Assembly: GCA_910589195.1 (NCBI GenBank)
Contig: CAJUTC010000082.1
Location: 1 to 7,163, forward strand
Length of the DNA stretch: 7,163 nucleotides
Direction: 5' to 3'
Source of the DNA: an uncultured Lachnospiraceae bacterium
GTDB lineage: Bacteria > Bacillota > Clostridia > Lachnospirales > Lachnospiraceae
The position numbers and the translations under genes were made by a program. Below the pieces are notes generated by a model that was not told where the DNA came from, did no database searches, and saw nothing but the letters and a program-made list of their open reading frames with translations. This document shows positions 5,705-7,163 of this stretch, one piece after another (the stretch's first letter is position 1; every line of letters starts with the position of its first letter).

Positions 5705-6148
5705 CTATTCTATTTTTATTGCTCCCATATAGTGTCCGCATATCAGCACCAATAGTGCAAAGGTAGTCATCAGGAAAATGTAGTAAATTTGATCGGTAAC
5801 CAGCATAATACTGGTTGCATCATAATATAATTTTCCGTTATAGAGTATCGCCGAAACAGGGGTCCGGAAATTTTTGCTGGACTTCATTTGAAAATGCTGT
5901 CCGCTTGGAACGCCCTTTAATTTGTACTCTTCCCCCTTATAAGAAACAGTAACAGAAAGAGAGCCTGCCCTCAGTCCCCCTGCTCTTACCTTAATATCAG
6001 TAACCCTTACGGATACCTTCGTTCCCAAAGATTCTTTATCTTGTTTTCTTGCAATACCATTCAATACAATAGTCAGGAAAAGCATAACCACAAAAGCAAT
6101 GAGCATTAATAAAATTTTTCTGTTTGTTTTCTTTTCTGTACCTTTCAT
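5705..6148 (-). CDS. Two-span membrane protein of unknown function
   Basis: This 147-residue protein has a basic N-terminus (MKGTEKKTNRK) and a hydrophobic span at about 11-31. A region of about 85 residues with many alternating hydrophobic residues follows (VSVRVTDIKVRAGG, LSVTVSYKGEEYKLKGV), which looks like a small beta-sheet domain. A second span lies at about 121-144, with a very short tail. By the positive-inside rule both ends are in the cytoplasm and the beta domain is outside. TAGGAGA is close to the ATG, only about 3 bases away, with more G-rich bases just before it. It converges on the MATE gene. A promoter about 215 bases upstream (6373-6402) is the best candidate for its transcription. 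The family is not recognised. Confidence 0.75.
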   Translation of the reverse strand: MKGTEKKTNRKILLMLIAFVVMLFLTIVLNGIARKQDKESLGTKVSVRVTDIKVRAGGLRAGSLSVTVSYKGEEYKLKGVPSGQHFQMKSSKNFRTPVSAILYNGKLYYDATSIMLVTDQIYYIFLMTTFALLVLICGHYMGAIKIE

Positions 6149-6438
6149 ATTCTCCTACCCCCAATCCTGTTCTTCTCAAGCATAGTAAAACCGAATTCTG
6201 CTTTGTAAGATTTCCTGCATACAGCGCCCCTTCTTAAGCACACTGCTTCTGATTTCATCTTTCGTGTGTCCCCTTATTCGCTCAGGATATCCCAATAAAA
6301 TCAAAGAACATATGCGCAGCCTGCCGGTTATCTACAAGTTTTCTTTTGTTCATTTTCATCTGCTTAAAGTAAAATTTACCATATGTCCAAGAAAATTGTC
6401 AAGTGATCTGCAGAGTCATTTATTTTGTAGCGTTTCAT
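6149..6438 (-). other. Leader or intergenic stretch with two short open frames
   Basis: No gene of ordinary size lies here. Reading the minus strand, ATG 6357-6359 opens a 25-codon frame (MKMNKRKLVDNRQAAH onward) ending at TGA 6282-6284. It would start only about 7 bases after the predicted transcription start, without a ribosome binding site. A second frame of 37 codons starts at ATG 6256-6258 and ends with a TGA that overlaps the next gene's ATG as ATGA (6145-6148), the geometry of coupled translation. Its own ribosome binding site is poor. Neither is recognised. Both may be chance, or remnants of a larger gene. Confidence 0.25.
6373..6402 (-). promoter_or_regulatory. Promoter, probably for the 5705-6148 gene
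   Basis: On the minus strand a perfect TTGACA (6397-6402) and TAAATT (6373-6378) are separated by 18 bases, with TG one base before the -10 (extended -10). Transcription would start near 6366, giving a leader of about 215 bases before the 147-residue gene. Confidence 0.5.
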
Positions 6439-6639
6439 TCATTCTATGCGATCCATGAAAATAGATCCGATTAAAACCATATAGGGAAACCGCTTAATTC
6501 TTTTATTTTTGAGCACTACAGGCTCAAAACACTGTTTACCAAGCTTATGCTTTTTGTAATGGTTAAAATACTCCCCACAGTTGAAAAACGCCAGATTAGA
6601 AGTGATTTCCCCTAATCCAGCCTTGATTCCTATCTTACT
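6439..6639 (-). pseudogene. Orphan 66-codon coding fragment lacking a start
   Basis: On the minus strand a frame is open from 6639 (after TAG at 6640-6642) to TGA at 6439-6441. Composition is convincingly protein-like: GLGEITSNLAFFNCGEYFNH, then basic KKHKLGK, CFEPVVL, a basic patch (KNKRIKRFP), a short hydrophobic run (YMVLIGSIFM) and DRIE at the end. There is no ATG or ribosome binding site near its beginning. It overlaps the last 10 bases of the upstream 91-residue gene. It is best read as the 3' end of a gene whose front was lost. I do not recognise the family. An ATG directly after the stop opens 20 further codons, too little to judge. Confidence 0.45.
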
Positions 6640-6905
6640 CTAATGAGTATATCTCCATCTATTTCAATCGTATTGCTATCTATAACCTTTAAGTCAACAC
6701 TTCCCATATTTCTGTCATACACCATAGTAGCCCTATCATTCCCTTTCCATATTATGCTGCCACTAATAAGATGTTTTCCTTCTATACCTTTTTCCGCGGT
6801 TATGGAAAATCCATCGCTACTTATATGTGTTTCAACCCAATATAAATCCTTTATCTCTGGATAATAAGTAGCTGCTAAGCTTTTTCTTAACTTTTGTTTA
6901 CTCAT
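6630..6905 (-). CDS. Small protein of unknown function, weak DUF5412 likeness
   Basis: AGGAG lies 8 bases before ATG 6905, and the frame gives 91 residues with no signal peptide or membrane span. The first 20 residues are basic and helical. The rest alternates like beta strands: SSDGFSITAE (29-38), SGSIIWKGNDRATMVYDRN (48-66), VDLKVIDSNTIEIDGDILIR (70-89). The pattern of SxDG near the start and W-x-D-x-x-T-like VIDSNTIEIDG at the end recalls DUF5412 proteins of Firmicutes. Those are longer, with an N-terminal membrane anchor, so this could be a shortened relative. That assignment is from memory and weak. Coding itself is well supported by the ribosome binding site and the codon pattern. The stop overlaps the orphan fragment at 6439-6639. 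Confidence 0.7.
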   Translation of the reverse strand: MSKQKLRKSLAATYYPEIKDLYWVETHISSDGFSITAEKGIEGKHLISGSIIWKGNDRATMVYDRNMGSVDLKVIDSNTIEIDGDILIRVR

Positions 6906-6966
6906 AAAGCCTGCTCCTCTCTACTTTTTCACTTAGCTAAAGAATTTGCAAAATGAATAGATTTCG

Positions 6967-7007
6967 AGAATTATTTATTGTATTGACAGGAATATAAAAA
7001 TAATTCT
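6967..7007. repeat. 10-bp inverted repeat in A+T-rich spacer
   Basis: AGAATTATTT (6967-6976) and AAATAATTCT (6998-7007) are exact complements around 21 bases. It lies in the very A+T-rich spacer between the tRNA terminator and the 91-residue gene. No further G+C stem or T-run follows, so it is not a normal terminator. It may be a protein site or chance in such biased sequence. No clear promoter is visible in this spacer. Confidence 0.3.
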
Positions 7008-7060
7008 TTTGAAATAATCTAATTCTTGTTTTTGTGAAAAAATTTTAAAATTTGTAGCAC

Positions 7061-7095
7061 AAAAAGAAAAGAACCTTGATTCTATCAAGATTCTT
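7061..7095 (-). terminator. Rho-independent terminator after tRNA-Gly
   Basis: On the minus strand AAGAATCTTGA (7085-7095) pairs with TCAAGGTTCTT (7069-7079) over 11 bp, with one T-G wobble and a 5-base loop. TTCTTTTT follows (7061-7068). It starts about 15 bases after the tRNA 3' end and closes that transcript. Confidence 0.88.
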
Positions 7096-7109
7096 CTCCA
7101 TAAAAAAGA

Positions 7110-7163
7110 AGCGCGAGACGGGACTCGAACCCGCGACCCCGACCTTGGCAAGGTCGTACTCCA
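7110..7163 (-). tRNA. tRNA-Gly (anticodon GCC), 3' two thirds, cut by window edge
   Basis: Read on the minus strand, the anticodon stem-loop is CGACC TTGCCAA GGTCG (7140-7156), with anticodon GCC at 7147-7149. A 5-base variable loop and the T arm GCGGG TTCGAGT CCCGT (7118-7134) follow. The 3' acceptor strand CTCGCGC is at 7111-7117, with discriminator T at 7110, usual for bacterial tRNA-Gly. The CCA end is not encoded and must be added by the CCA enzyme. The 5' acceptor strand and most of the D arm are beyond the right edge. Confidence 0.95.

Noticed and set aside
6264..6458. 64-codon plus-strand frame
   Set aside because: It has no ribosome binding site, and part of it is opposite the more convincing minus-strand fragment.

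Overview
The window looks like chromosomal DNA from a low-GC, anaerobic Firmicute of the Clostridia, most like Lachnospiraceae. The reasons are the strong GGAGG-type ribosome binding sites, the A+T-rich intergenic DNA with consensus sigma-A promoters, a flavodiiron protein of the oxygen- or NO-reducing type found in anaerobes, a MATE exporter of clostridial type, and a 193-residue protein that resembles a recurring clostridial family without known function. This placement is inference; no taxonomic marker other than part of one tRNA is present.

Layout. Positions 1-262 hold the start of a small membrane protein on the minus strand, with a near-consensus promoter just upstream. Positions 430-980 hold no intact gene but several coding-like fragments on the plus strand, read as a decayed cassette. 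They lead into a 193-codon gene (983-1564). Its frame continues past the TAA for 44 more codons and ends inside a Rho-independent terminator, so the gene looks recently truncated. Positions 1755-1928 (minus) carry another orphan coding fragment, more G+C-rich than its surroundings.

The central block is the best understood part. A minus-strand pair comprises fprA (2782-3951, flavodiiron protein) followed by a lipoprotein gene (1934-2668). This pair diverges from a plus-strand MATE exporter (4179-5516). The shared intergenic region has one good promoter in each direction, a hairpin in the fprA leader and two adjacent perfect dyads over the start of MATE transcription. The MATE gene ends at a strong terminator (5561-5599).

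The right part is all minus strand. A tRNA-Gly(GCC) gene enters from the right edge and is closed by its own terminator. A 91-residue protein (6630-6905), a 66-codon orphan fragment (6439-6639), a promoter (6373-6402) and a two-span membrane protein (5705-6148) follow.

I see no CRISPR array, complete insertion sequence, phage module or toxin-antitoxin pair. The genes do not form one system. The coherent unit is an oxygen/NO detoxification enzyme transcribed away from a regulated drug-type exporter. The most distinctive feature is how many gene remnants lie between intact genes.
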